64,000 bases of DNA from Catenaria anguillulae PL171. Lineage: Eukaryota; Blastocladiomycota; Blastocladiomycetes; Blastocladiales; Catenariaceae. The stretch covers positions 1 through 64,000 of the forward strand of contig MCFL01000088.1 in assembly GCA_002102555.1 (NCBI GenBank), given 5' to 3'. The first letter of the stretch is position 1. Every line of letters starts with the position of its first letter. The position numbers and the translations under genes were made by a program. Below, one piece after another: positions 41,850 through 51,972 of the stretch. The notes beneath the pieces were generated by a model. That model was not told where the DNA came from and did not search any database. It saw nothing but the letters and a program-made list of their open reading frames with translations.

Positions 41850-42858
41850 CAGAGGATACTTCCCCAAACTCACTGAAAGAACATAACCCACCCTGTTCCC
41901 ACCTAAGGTCTCGAGGGGTCGTGAAGCCGTGGGTGGATAGCCATTCCAGAATTTGGCCCGCACGAGTTGTTGACTCGCAGCCAGCCAAAGTGCCCGTCAT
42001 TGCACGAAACACGTCAGAATGTCCAGCCAACCGCGTATCATTGAGGAAGAGTCAAGCAAGAGGAATCCTTGAATGATCTGAATCTTAGGCAGAGACCACT
42101 CACGGGCAGCCAATACCACAATGAACAGATGACTGGATCGCGTGCAACGAGAATGCCTTGAAATGCGGACCTAGATGCGGAACATACGGTCGTCCAACGC
42201 CAAGAGCGTCCAGCGGGAAAGCTTGGTGCACTCGTTGGGGAAGTTTAGGAAGAGGCCCAGGCAAAGAAAGTGACCGAGCGAAGGCTTGAGTATAGTGGTT
42301 TGACCAAAGAGTGAAGCGCGTCCAGAACTGGGTCCCAGCAGCTGTGGTCGAGGGTTCGGAGTCGAGCATTCCAGCAAGAGCCACCGGCGTTTGGGACAAG
42401 CAGCTAAACGAGTCGCTGAGCCAGAGTGCCTCCCGAGGAAAAGAAGCGGTGGGTTTGGTGCTATCGGCCCGTTGGCAGCAAAAAGCGCAATCCATGTATG
42501 CCTCGGTCAACATCGGGTCAGAAGCAGGGACATCTGGCGCCAGACCAGCAGGCGACAGTCATTGTACCCAACACAACTGAGAAAATTGTATGAGGCTCGA
42601 ATACAAGAATTGGCGGGACGTCGGTTTCTGGATGCAATGCCTCGATGCGCTCCTCCTGCAGCGAGCGGGGCGAGAAGACGACCTGGTGAATCCATGAGAA
42701 TCGGAAGGACATTTATGAGCGTCGCGCCGAAGGAGGGATGCGATTAAGCGACTCGAGGATGGGATTCGAGAATCTGGGCGAATCCAGGCGAGCAGGTGGA
42801 TGACGAGCTCGAGGGGTAAAATGGCCGAAGGCAGGGGCGGGCATTGGGATGTTTCCAT
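41850..42858 (-). pseudogene. Decayed F-box-like gene on the minus strand
   Basis: From ATG 42858 the minus strand encodes AILPLELVIHLLAWIRP, an F-box-like helix as in the genes at 14533 and 36822, and then loses frame. The W.H.V block follows in a second frame (FSWIHQVVFSPRSLQEERI). Further pieces appear at about 42513-42100 (FPREALWLSDSFSCL, FWTRFTLWSNHY) and 42030-41880 ([20 protein letters not shown]). Stops and frame changes separate them, so it is not a single working reading frame. Family membership is inferred from the motif order. Confidence 0.55.
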
Positions 42859-43588
42859 GATTGCATCAGGTGTCGGTGTTGCAACTCCGTTGTTGGTTTC
42901 CAAGCGACAACTTGACGGAGTACTTATATGATCGCTCTGCAGTCACGCTTCAGCCTCAGAAGCTGGCCCCTGCTCTGCTCCTTCGCTTCTCCCTGCGATG
43001 TAAAGACTCCAGTTGGCCTCATTGCCTGGTCCACCTCAAACGCCCTCCTCTGCGCGTGGGCCTAAATATTACTCATTCACACTTGCCGCGTGACCTCATC
43101 TTCCTTCACTCCACCATTTGTGATTGCCGACATTCCCTCGAGTGCAGAGCACATATGTAAACTGGACGGTGCGGACAATATTTCGAAATTTCGAAACAAG
43201 AAACGCGATCGAGGCACCAGAGCACCAATCTCTTTCACTGCATCACTTGCCATCCGCCGTTTTCCAACAATAGACCGAGCTGGTATTCAAGAACCATGGA
43301 CGCAACAAACTTGTTTTCCGAACATCCGGGTATTGCCAGTCACCAGGAATCGGAGCCAGGACGAAAAACTGAACGGGACTGACGATACGCCCTTACTGCC
43401 CACAGAGGAAGGCTGGGTGAGGTCAGAAGAGCTGTACCAACAGAGGAAAATGGTCAAGTCCACTCCCAAAACTTCTATCGTCCATGGCGATCCAAGTTAT
43501 TCGCAGGTGAAGGAAGGCTTTTGGCCGTCGCAATCTGCATCGACTGCAACCGTGCCAGAAAGACACTTGACACTTGCCTCGAACCTCG
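42859..43588. other. Region upstream of the zinc-ribbon membrane protein, with competing open frames
   Basis: This stretch holds the promoter side of the next gene. A plus-strand frame at 43090-43662 and another, open from about 43384 to 43712, both overlap the start of the downstream gene. The latter contains a Cys-rich patch (ICIDCNRARKTLDTCLEPRC). Neither could be joined to the gene by a normal intron. Confidence 0.35.
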
Positions 43589-45085
43589 ATGCGATTTCAT
43601 GGCAAGGCGTGTCCTTCATGCAAGCGTTCAGCATTGTACGGCTACCACTTTCTATGCAGTAAATGCCGATGGAGGAGGGCCTCACTGGAGCTTTCAATAC
43701 AGACTCTACTGACGTACTGGCTCGTTACGACCATCGTCAACACAAGGCATGCTGCCACGTCCCGCGCATCGACAAACCGACTCACTTGGCAACGATTTCT
43801 CCGTTCTCACACGCTTCACGTCATCATCGTGATCCTGACCCTCTTCGCACCATTCTCGATCCGGCTCTCTGCCTATTACAACGCTGCCGGCCAACTGGCT
43901 TATGACTTTCCCGAACTCTGCCGCGACTTGACCATCCTGTCACTCACCTCCTTGATCCGCCATGCACTCGTCCACATTGAACGGCGCTCTATCGCTTCTC
44001 AGCAACTCGGCACGCCGTCGCCACGTCTCGTGACACATATCGCACAAGCCATTCTGCACGGGTGGTGTGCTGCAGGATCAACTCTTGCTCTTGCGGCCAC
44101 CTTCCGGTCGCTTGTGGGCCGTGCTGCGCGCCAGCCCGCAAGTTTTCTGATGAAAGAGCTGCTCGACATACTTCCCATCGTCACTTCTTCACGCTGGATG
44201 CCACCCATTCTCGTCCTCGCAACTTACTCACTTGCGACCCGCATTCACACTTGGATCAAGCACCGCGGCGGTCTGTCCGCACTTGTTCGACACGGCGGTA
44301 CCGGCGACCCGCTCGTCTTACCCCGCGAACTCGCCACGCTGTTTTGTGCCCTGGTTTCATTCGAATTCCTGGACCCGCTGCTCCCCGCATTCGACAAAAC
44401 CAACCTTCATCTCCTTCCGGGTGCATGGGCGGGAATCTACCTCTCGAGCGGCGCACTTGTCGCCAAAATCGCGCTCGACTTGGCATCGCACCACCACCGA
44501 GTTGCCTTGTCTGCTCCTGGGACACCTGCCCAAGTCCGGTCGCCCAAGCTCGTCAAGCACGTCCACGTTCAGTCGCCATCACTCATGTCCCAGGCAAGGC
44601 AGTTGCCACACGCCAGCTCGGACGGGTTTGCGAATCCACCGCCAGTCAGCCCGACGCTTCAGCGCCGAGTCATTCTGGAGCGGTTCAGCCCGGATAAACC
44701 GCAGCAGCAGCCTACAAGGTACCATGGGCCGGCAGCCGCAAAAAGACAGGATGTCTGGTTTGAGCAGCTGGCTTCAAACGAGTGCTTGTCACCGGCCGCT
44801 CGGTCGCCACCTTCGTCAGCAAAGATGATGGCCGGCTTGACTCGGTCGCTTTCTCCACAGCTGGCAACCAGATTTCGGGAGCCTTCGCCGGCCAGATTGG
44901 TGAGCCCCGGGCTCTTTGCGACGCAAAGGCGGAAGGAGAATCAGAAGGAATTCGAGTTGAAGGTGAGTAGCGGAGAGGCTCCCGGCAGTCTGAAGGAAGC
45001 AATCAAGAATTTGGGCGTGGGAAGAATGTTTGGATCGGGCGACCTGAACAGTGAGAAGAGGGGCAGAAGTGCTGTTCGGTCATGA
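43589..45085 (+). CDS. Multi-pass membrane protein with an N-terminal zinc ribbon
   Basis: 498 residues in one exon from ATG 43589. Residues 8-31 give CPSC...FLCSKC, a zinc-ribbon pair. Hydrophobic segments follow, such as LHVIIVILTLFAPFSIRL and MPPILVLATYSLATRI, with further ones up to about 315. The last 180 residues are Ser/Pro/Arg-rich and cytosolic or nucleoplasmic in character. An N-terminal CxxC ribbon plus several membrane helices resembles the Ima1/NET5 inner-nuclear-membrane family, but the diagnostic Ima1 core was not confirmed. The true start may lie further upstream (see the Cys-rich overlapping frame). Confidence 0.6.
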   Translation: MRFHGKACPSCKRSALYGYHFLCSKCRWRRASLELSIQTLLTYWLVTTIVNTRHAATSRASTNRLTWQRFLRSHTLHVIIVILTLFAPFSIRLSAYYNAAGQLAYDFPELCRDLTILSLTSLIRHALVHIERRSIASQQLGTPSPRLVTHIAQAILHGWCAAGSTLALAATFRSLVGRAARQPASFLMKELLDILPIVTSSRWMPPILVLATYSLATRIHTWIKHRGGLSALVRHGGTGDPLVLPRELATLFCALVSFEFLDPLLPAFDKTNLHLLPGAWAGIYLSSGALVAKIALDLASHHHRVALSAPGTPAQVRSPKLVKHVHVQSPSLMSQARQLPHASSDGFANPPPVSPTLQRRVILERFSPDKPQQQPTRYHGPAAAKRQDVWFEQLASNECLSPAARSPPSSAKMMAGLTRSLSPQLATRFREPSPARLVSPGLFATQRRKENQKEFELKVSSGEAPGSLKEAIKNLGVGRMFGSGDLNSEKRGRSAVRS

Positions 45086-45204
45086 GAAGTTGAATGATAT
45101 GCATGTGGAAGTGGTGAAAATAGCGTCAAGCGGCAAAGGATACGCATATAGGTTACGATTCTCTGTCTCCTTCCTCAGCGTTTCAACGGACGACTCTGTG
45201 CAAA

Positions 45205-45934
45205 ATGGGCACGGTATTAAGCTCCCCATGGACCAAATCCAAGGGCCTCAAAGTTCTCATCGTCGGCCTCGACTTTGTCGGCAAAACTGTTCTGCTTCAC
45301 ACGCTGCCGCCAAGTGACCCTGAAGCAGCGCAACAGACTATCGCAACCAAAGGTACTCTCTCAGCGCCGTGCTGACACCAACATTCAAGTCAACCACAAT
45401 GACATAAGCCGATACCCTTGCCCTCATGCACTTCAGGATACAACACCAAGCAGGTGACGCACCACGACAAAAGATTCATGTTCTGGGACTTGAGTGGGTG
45501 CCACGGACTGCGACTGCATTGGCGATTCTGTACGTGTGACACGGTAATACATTGCGCCCACGAAAAACCTGGCCGCTCACCTCAATGCACTCGACCTGCG
45601 GCGTAATCGAGCGTTTTACTGAATAGATTTCGAAAACGCTCACGCTGTCCTCTTTGTAGTCGACCCGACTGATACGGCACGCATTGCCGAAGCGCAGTCC
45701 GAACTGGCTCGCCTGGCGGCCGAGCCGCAACTTGCGAATGCAAGGTTTGCGCTACTGTTGCACAAGTCGGACCTGTCCGTGGACCAGCGAGTCAATCAGG
45801 AAATGTCGGCAAAGTTTGCCGAGTTGATGGGTTTGCGGCCACGATTGGTGGAACACACGTCTTGTAAGACGGAGCAAGGCAAGAGGGCTTTGGGGAGGGT
45901 CTTGGATTGGCTTGCAGATGATTCGATGAGGTGA
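45205..45934 (+). CDS. Divergent Arf-like small GTPase
   Basis: Exons 45205-45352, 45437-45529 and 45627-45934 give 182 residues. Gly2 follows the start Met, as needed for N-myristoylation. The P-loop GLDFVGKT (21-28) is intact. The order W D...LHWRFYFENAHAVLFVVDPTD is typical of Arf/Arl proteins. Two guanine-nucleotide elements are altered. The DxGGQ motif reads DLSGC (67-71), so the position of the catalytic Gln is Cys and one Gly is Ser. NKxD is HKSD. Such changes predict weak or no GTP hydrolysis and altered base recognition. A role as a slowly cycling membrane switch is inference only. Confidence 0.78.
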
Positions 45935-46088
45935 TAAGCTTCTTCATGTTGCGGGAATGAACAAGGAGGCTATAAGGTACTTCAGAAAACATAAGCTGCT
46001 GCACCTTGACCTCTAAGCGCATCGATTCAAATGAAAGATTGAGCTTGAAAGGTGAAGGCACGTATTCCAAGGGCAAGGGAAACATGAC

Positions 46089-47779
46089 CTAGTTGAGGTA
46101 CTTGAGCAAATCCGGCCCGTTGCCCTGAAAAAGAGATGCGAGTGCATTAGCGTTTCGCCATCAACAGCCCAAAAACAGCCGAGTTGCAGTAGACAGCGTA
46201 CCACAGGAACAACCCTTGTCGGGTTGATGTTCACGTGCGACATGTAATAATGTTTCTTGATGTGCTCCATATTACACGTCTCTTTGATGCCCGGCAGCGC
46301 GTAAAACCTGGCCGCCCAGCGCAAAATCTGAGGATAACCGAACTCGATCGTCTTCCAGTTGCACTTGAAATGCCCGTGGTATACAGGATCAAACCGCAAA
46401 ATGGTCGTAAACAACCTCACATCGGCCTCGGTGAGCTCCTTGCCAAACAGCCACGGCCCTTCCTTTGCGTGCGCCTCGAGGTGGTGCTCGACGCGGTCGA
46501 GGGCAGTGAACAGTTGCGTCACTGCGCGGTCGTAGGGTGCTTGCGCAGTGGCAAACCCGGCCTTGTACACGCCGTTGTTGATCGAGTCGTACACCCAGTC
46601 GTTGAGGCCGTCGATTTGCGGGCGAAGGGATTCCGGGTAAAAGGTGACACCCGGGCGCGTGGCAAATGCGTCAAACGTGGTGTTGAGCATCCGGATGATT
46701 TCCGAGGATTCGTTGTTGACTGTTCGATATGTGACAGGAATTGCAATTTGGGGTCAGGACAAGACGCAACAGCATTTGGAAGGAACAATACCCCGGCACG
46801 TACCGATCGTGTGCGTTTTCTTGTCCCACAGCACCGGGACCGTGAATCGGCCTTGATATCCAGGCTCGGCACGCAAGTAGAGCTCCTTCAAATAGTGCGC
46901 ACCGTACAAGTGGTCTCGGGTCGCCCCGGGGCAGTCGTCTTCGTTTTGCGGGAACTCCCAGCCTTCGGGGCCAAGCAAGTAGTGCACAACGGAGACCGAC
47001 AGGCAGTCCTCGAGGCCTTTCAGGGCACGTACGATGAGGACGCGATGGGCCTGTGACAGGAGCAGCGAGGTTGCGTCAGAGACTCGAGCGTTCAAGATAT
47101 GGATCGAATGCGTCTTGGGGACAGAGGGCGGGATGGAAAACGGCATACCCAAGGACACTATACAGCACAATCGGGAGAGTCGGCGTACATTGGATCATTA
47201 GCGGTTGCGGGCAGATCCAAAATGGACAACAGCAGAACGAATCAAATGCAGCGTACCGCCAATGAAACGTAGAGATGATAGCGGTCCTTTTCGGCAACAA
47301 ACTTTGCCTGCGGGTCGCAACTGACATGGTCGCGAAACGAGGACACTTGACGGCGAAACTCGCCGTCCTTGGACGCCCTGTTTCGCGCACCATTCAGTCG
47401 AGCGTCAGCACGGATGCATTACCAGGCATGCATTGTTTCAGATGCGCATTGCACGGGAAGCGAACCATTTGAGCATGTCATCGGGCTTTCCGGGGCTTGC
47501 CGTGGCGGTGGACGTTGCTTGGGTATTGGAGGCGGACATGGTGACCGCGCGTGAGGAAGAGGTCGATGGCGGAATGTGTGCGGCTGTGGTTGAGAACGAG
47601 TGCGGCGGCGGAGGGGAGGCTGCAGCGGACAGGTGTCGAGGCGCGGGTTGGATCACGCGAATGAGCGGGCGGTGGAGGACAGCACGGGCAAGAGCTGGGG
47701 CGCGGACGGGAGTTAAATTCAGCGTGAGCTTGAGGGTGGCAAGCGACATGGCACCGTTTGAGTCAGGGTTCGATGACAT
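46089..47779 (-). CDS. ECM4: Glutathione S-transferase of the glutathionyl-hydroquinone reductase (Xi/Ecm4) type
   Basis: Six exons on the minus strand: 47779-47466, 47377-47257, 47157-47149, 47050-46804, 46719-46214 and 46124-46089, giving 410 residues. The N-terminal 90 residues look like a mitochondrial presequence (LARAVLHRPLIRVIQPAPRH). The thioredoxin-like domain follows: LKWASKDGEFRRQVSSFRD, then YHLYVSLA-CPW-AHRVLIVRALKGL. Cys146 of CPW is the catalytic residue. The helical domain includes SINNGVYKAGFA, LFGKELTEADVRLFTTILRFDPVYHGHFKCN and the end GNG.DLLKYLN. These enzymes reduce glutathionyl-hydroquinones. CPW comes entirely from a 9-base exon flanked by good splice sites. Without that exon the active-site motif is absent. 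Confidence 0.9.
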
Positions 47780-47789
47780 GGACGCTGAC

Positions 47790-47790
<1 letters not shown>

Positions 47791-47820
<30 letters not shown>
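47791..47820. repeat. (GA)n dinucleotide repeat
   Basis: About 15 GA units in the 5' region of the GST gene, next to its start codon at 47779 on the minus strand. It may lie in the 5' leader or promoter. Confidence 0.9.
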
Positions 47821-47823
<3 letters not shown>

Positions 47824-48149
47824 TGCTGAGGTAATCCCAATGTTCATATACTTGGTGACGATCAGTGACGATCGCGTTCCGCTGACGGCCGACAGACTCG
47901 GTTGGACACGAGTGGGCGCCACCAAATGTTCAAAGAGTGAAGATACACATTCACTGAGTGAATTTATGGAATGGGAAATGAGCAAATACACAATGAAAGG
48001 CGAGTGAGGAGAAGAACACAGCCTCAAGATCAACATGATGGGTAGGTAGATTGGTCACAACAACAGTGCGCGGCATGCAAAAGTGAAAAAGTCAACGAGT
48101 GTGTACGAAAAACAAGTGCGATTGGGGAGCCTTCAAAACCCAAGAAAAT
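47821..48149. other. Short intergenic stretch
   Basis: About 330 bases between the GST promoter side and the 3' end of the WSC-SH3 gene. AT-rich; nothing recognised. Confidence 0.4.
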
Positions 48150-49577
48150 CTACATTGGCGGACCCTGCCCACCACCGGCCTGCGGCAGCCCGCTCCCGTT
48201 CGTCGAGACCCTCCTTGGCAGCGACCCAGGCGAATTCATCTTACTACTGCGCCGCTCGTTCACCTGTAACGCCGCGACCGGATCCAGCCCTGAGGGAGGA
48301 GCAGGAGGCACTTGTGGCGTCTGCTGTTGCTGCCCAGGCAACCTCACGGGTCTCGATCCCTGATTCTCGCCTGCTGGTTCTGGCTCCCGACCCATTGTCT
48401 CCGGTGGCAGCTCAACGACCCCTTGCGCATCCACCTCAGGGACAAGCGCAACAACTGGGAACACACCTTCAGGTGCACCTTGGCGGTGCATCGACGTGAC
48501 ACGTCCGAGCGCCCATCCATCGTCGTACACTTCAAGCAGCACGACGCCTTCACCGACAACAAGAGCAAGCTCGTCATCCAACGTCGGCTGGTAGCCGCGA
48601 CACACAAGGTATTGACGAGTTGGATCGGCATGTACGCCGTAAGCCAAGACTTCGTCTGTCGGAACAATGGGCAAGGTTGATTGGTCAATCGGAGTTCCGA
48701 CGGGAACAGCTGACGTGGGTACGGGCGGAGACGTGGCAAGCATGGCTGGGGAGACATGCATCGGGTATGCCGATGGAGGCGGGGCGAGGAATTGCGGGAC
48801 TGGTGGCGACGTCGATTCGACTGTGTTGGTTGTTGCTGCTGACCGCGCAAATGGGACCATGACAACACCGTTATCGGACGGCATTGGTGGTGCAGCTGTC
48901 GGAATGATGGCCGTTGATTCAATCTTTGATGGTCCCAAAGAATTCAGGTGATGCGATGCGGGGGTTACGGCCGTCGGAGGCGGCAGCGACTGCGAGGGTG
49001 CCGTAGTGAGCGAGTTTGAGCGCAAGACTTGTTTGCCAAGTTCGTGGTTGCGTCTGCGTTGACGAAAGTACATGGCACCCAGGAGTGCGACAACCAAGAC
49101 AAGAACGGATACGGTGGAGATGACGGCAACATTGCTGGAGCCGGAGGACGAGTCGGCCGAGCCATTTGGGTCTGTTTGGGCGCCATCGTTCCTGGAACCC
49201 GAATTGGTTGGCTTTGGGCCGCTGGCCGAGGTCCGTGACGGCGCTGTGGACGATGACGATGCGGATGCCGGGTCGGATAAGGAATACAAGAGCACGCCCG
49301 GTGAGTTGCGGCCACCGCAATCGCTGTCCCTCAACTTTGCAATCGTCCGGTCCATGGCCGGTGCACAGGCGCACTCGTTGGCAGCCTCCTTGATGGTGAA
49401 GAAGTTGAATGACAGCGACGGGTTGCCATTCTGTGGGTCGCGGCGCAAGGCAGTCTGCTGGTCGAGGCAGAGCTTTTCGCAGTCTCTGGGCGGCATTTGG
49501 GACCCGGTGCCCGATGCCGATGCCCCAGACGTGAGCAAAACGGTCGGCGGATAGCACCCAAGGAGTGTGTTGGGCAT
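48150..49577 (-). CDS. Membrane sensor with extracellular WSC-like domain and cytosolic SH3 domain
   Basis: A 475-residue frame from ATG 49577. Residues 7-98 are Cys-rich with WSC-type spacing: GCYPP, then DCEKLC at 32-37, FFTIKEAANECACA at about 59-72, and a CGG at 87-89. A Ser/Thr/Pro-rich stalk leads to one membrane helix at about 149-170 and the stop-transfer run FRQRRR. A Pro/Ser-rich cytosolic region leads to an SH3 domain at about 322-381 (GYQPTLDDELALVVGEGVVLLEVYDDGWALG...GVFPVVALV). WSC proteins sense wall stress in yeasts. A built-in SH3 would link the sensor directly to Pro-rich partners. The frame is open upstream to about 49655, so a 5' exon with the signal peptide is probably missing from this model. 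Confidence 0.8.
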   Translation of the reverse strand: MPNTLLGCYPPTVLLTSGASASGTGSQMPPRDCEKLCLDQQTALRRDPQNGNPSLSFNFFTIKEAANECACAPAMDRTIAKLRDSDCGGRNSPGVLLYSLSDPASASSSSTAPSRTSASGPKPTNSGSRNDGAQTDPNGSADSSSGSSNVAVISTVSVLVLVVALLGAMYFRQRRRNHELGKQVLRSNSLTTAPSQSLPPPTAVTPASHHLNSLGPSKIESTAIIPTAAPPMPSDNGVVMVPFARSAATTNTVESTSPPVPQFLAPPPSAYPMHVSPAMLATSPPVPTSAVPVGTPIDQSTLPIVPTDEVLAYGVHADPTRQYLVCRGYQPTLDDELALVVGEGVVLLEVYDDGWALGRVTSMHRQGAPEGVFPVVALVPEVDAQGVVELPPETMGREPEPAGENQGSRPVRLPGQQQQTPQVPPAPPSGLDPVAALQVNERRSSKMNSPGSLPRRVSTNGSGLPQAGGGQGPPM

Positions 49578-50344
49578 GATGGAATGTGGCCTGGTCCGGG
49601 ACGATACGGTAGCGGAGACGGTTACGGGAGCGGATGCGTTACCAGCGCTTTAGGTTTGTAGCATGGCAATGGCAATGACGGATTGATGTGTGCTTCAGAG
49701 AGACAGTTGCACAGGTTAGAGGTTGGTGAGATGAAATCAGAAAGAGCGGTGGCTTTTCCACACGTTCAAGTTGAAGATGGCTGGACACTTTCTTCTCGAT
49801 CGGCGTCCTTGGATTCCCCAGCCCACCCACACTGTCGTGCGTGCATCCCAACCGATTTGACCCCGACTGTGACTTGCTTCTCGGTATGTACCCTCATTCT
49901 GCGCACATCTCGGCACACGCCCTCAACCCGCAGAGGCGCATTTTGTGCATCCCATAACAGAGTCCGCAGTGCAATGTTTCGCAGCTTCATACGGTCACGT
50001 TCGGCGCAGTAATGAAGCCCGATTCGACGCGTCGGTTGCTGAATCTTGGCTCCATTTTTTTTGAAGGTCGTCCTGTCCAGTCCAGGCAAGCCCAGCAAAG
50101 CCCCGTCCACTCAGCCTGGACCAGCCATTCACCTGCGCTTAACCTGCCTTAGAACTCCTCTTGAAAAATGCTCACTCGATGGCAAAGATCATAGGTACTC
50201 TGACAAGGCGACCGCGATTCACTTTATGCATGTGGACAACAAGTGCATATCATAATGCCGTCTTCCCGCAAACACGACACTATTAAGTCTTTGATAACAG
50301 AAAGAGGAACGAGAACGAAACATTACCATAGCCAATGACATCGT
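49578..50344. other. Intergenic region, possible 5' exon of the WSC-SH3 gene
   Basis: About 770 bases between the WSC-SH3 start and the end of the AK8-like gene, both on the minus strand. The expected signal-peptide exon of the former should lie here, but I could not identify it. No other gene is visible. Confidence 0.35.
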
Positions 50345-51972
50345 TCACAGCCCCAGTCCCGTCGGTACCTTCCACTCAATCGGCCGCAGCAGCAGCTGGC
50401 GAACGCGTTCTGCCACCTGCTTCACCTCGTCCGCTGCACCCATTGCCGCCACGCCATCCAGTACTTCCACGTCTTGCAAGATTGCGCTTTTCTTTGCAGC
50501 TGCGCTTCCAGACTTGGTACCCGCCGTGGCCGCCGCAGCGTGTTCAAAGAATGGGTGAATCGGGTAGGTAAACACAGTCTTGACCGCGTCAGATTCAGGG
50601 GTGGTATTGGACGCTGGCGAGCTTGGGAGCAACAGAACGCGTGAAGGCGTAAGATGTATGGAGATGGCTTGAAGAAGGCCGGGGGTCCACGTATCACAGG
50701 TCAGGATCCAGCCTTGTGTTGTGCAGTCCGGTTGCGAGGTGCGAGTCACGAGCATGGAGATGAGTTCATCGTCGTTCACTGCAAGGAATTCATGTCAGGA
50801 GTGGTCGGTTTGTGAGTGAGGTAGAACGACAGAGCGAGCATTTGCGAAAAGAAAGCATACGAGTCTCTTGGCCCTTGAGAACTTGCAAATACTTTTCGGC
50901 ATTTGGACCGCGGCGACTGATTTCTTCCGTGTAAACCCTTCTCGGCGAAACTGCGCAAGCACAATTACCACTTCACCAGGGTTAATCGTAATCACTCGAC
51001 TCGAGGATCGCGCAAGTGGTAAGAAGTACCGTAGACCAGGTGCGGACCACTCTCCTCCAACACCTGTCCGACCTTTTCCTTGACTTGTGCACTCCCCCCA
51101 ACAAGCACGATCCGGTGAAACCCGTTCCCACCGCCAACCAACCCACCTCCAGAGGCCCGCCTCACCTGCAGTGCCCTGACCACCTGTGCCACAACTTCTG
51201 GGGCTGCACAGCTCGCGTCCCTCGGTACGTCGAGCTTGACATGGGCCTTGAGCACATCCAGAATCCCCGGCAAATGCCGGCGGTACACGCCCAACCGATC
51301 CATGACATTGGCCTCGGACAAGCTAGTCTTGTGGATCAACCTGGCCCTCACCTCCGCACTCATGCCCGCCTCGCCCTTGCGCAAATCATACTCTGTGTTT
51401 GTGACCGGGTCCACGTATATCTGTGCGTTGCGATCCAACAAGTCTCGGTCGTTCATTTCAAGCACAAACACGTGTGACGCAAGCACCCCGCGGCGCTGTA
51501 GGCCAATTGCCTGCTCCCTCGTGCGCGGAAACCCTTCAAGCACCCAGCCGCGGTCGGCCACGTCGGGCTGGCCCAGGCGCATCATGACAAGTTCGATCAT
51601 GACGCGGTCGGGCACCAGCTGGTTTTTCGCGAGCGCGGGGAGGGCTTGCACGCCGAGCGTGGATTTGCGCTCAATAGCCACCTTCAAAAGAGACGACGCA
51701 GAGATGTACACGGCATTTGTGGCGGACGCAAGCGATTTGCACAGGTCAGAGTCGTCGGCAGTCGGCGGGGCGAGCACGCAAATGGCGGGCAGCGGGCGCT
51801 TTTCGAGTTCGGTTGCGAGCCAGGGAAGCGGATCATCAGGCTTGGCGACCACGAGGCGTTTGACAAGGTCGTGTATGAGCGTGGAGAGGTCGTGTTGGTC
51901 GGCATATTGGGCAAATTTGCCCAGCGACGATTGGGTCACGGATTCGAGCAGGTTGACGTCGGTGGCGTTCAT
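50345..51972 (-). CDS. AK8: Adenylate kinase 8-like axonemal protein with degenerate P-loops
   Basis: Exons 51972-51030, 50950-50861 and 50778-50345 give 488 residues (human AK8 is 479). The N-terminus has LIHDLVKRLVVAKPDDPLPWL, like the docking-type helix of AK8. Two kinase-like halves follow. The first is about 64-240, with LVPDRVMIELVMMRLGQPDVADRGWVLEGFPRTREQA and IYVDPVTNTEYD. The second is about 300-480, with LVYVSPRRVY and DELISMLVTRTSQPDCTTQGWIL. AK8 of animals and protists sits in the ciliary axoneme. Both Walker A loops are lost: the first reads LAPPTADDSDLCKSL and the second VLVGGSAQVKEK, with no GK(S/T). The protein is therefore probably structural rather than catalytic. It supports a flagellated life stage. 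Confidence 0.85.
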
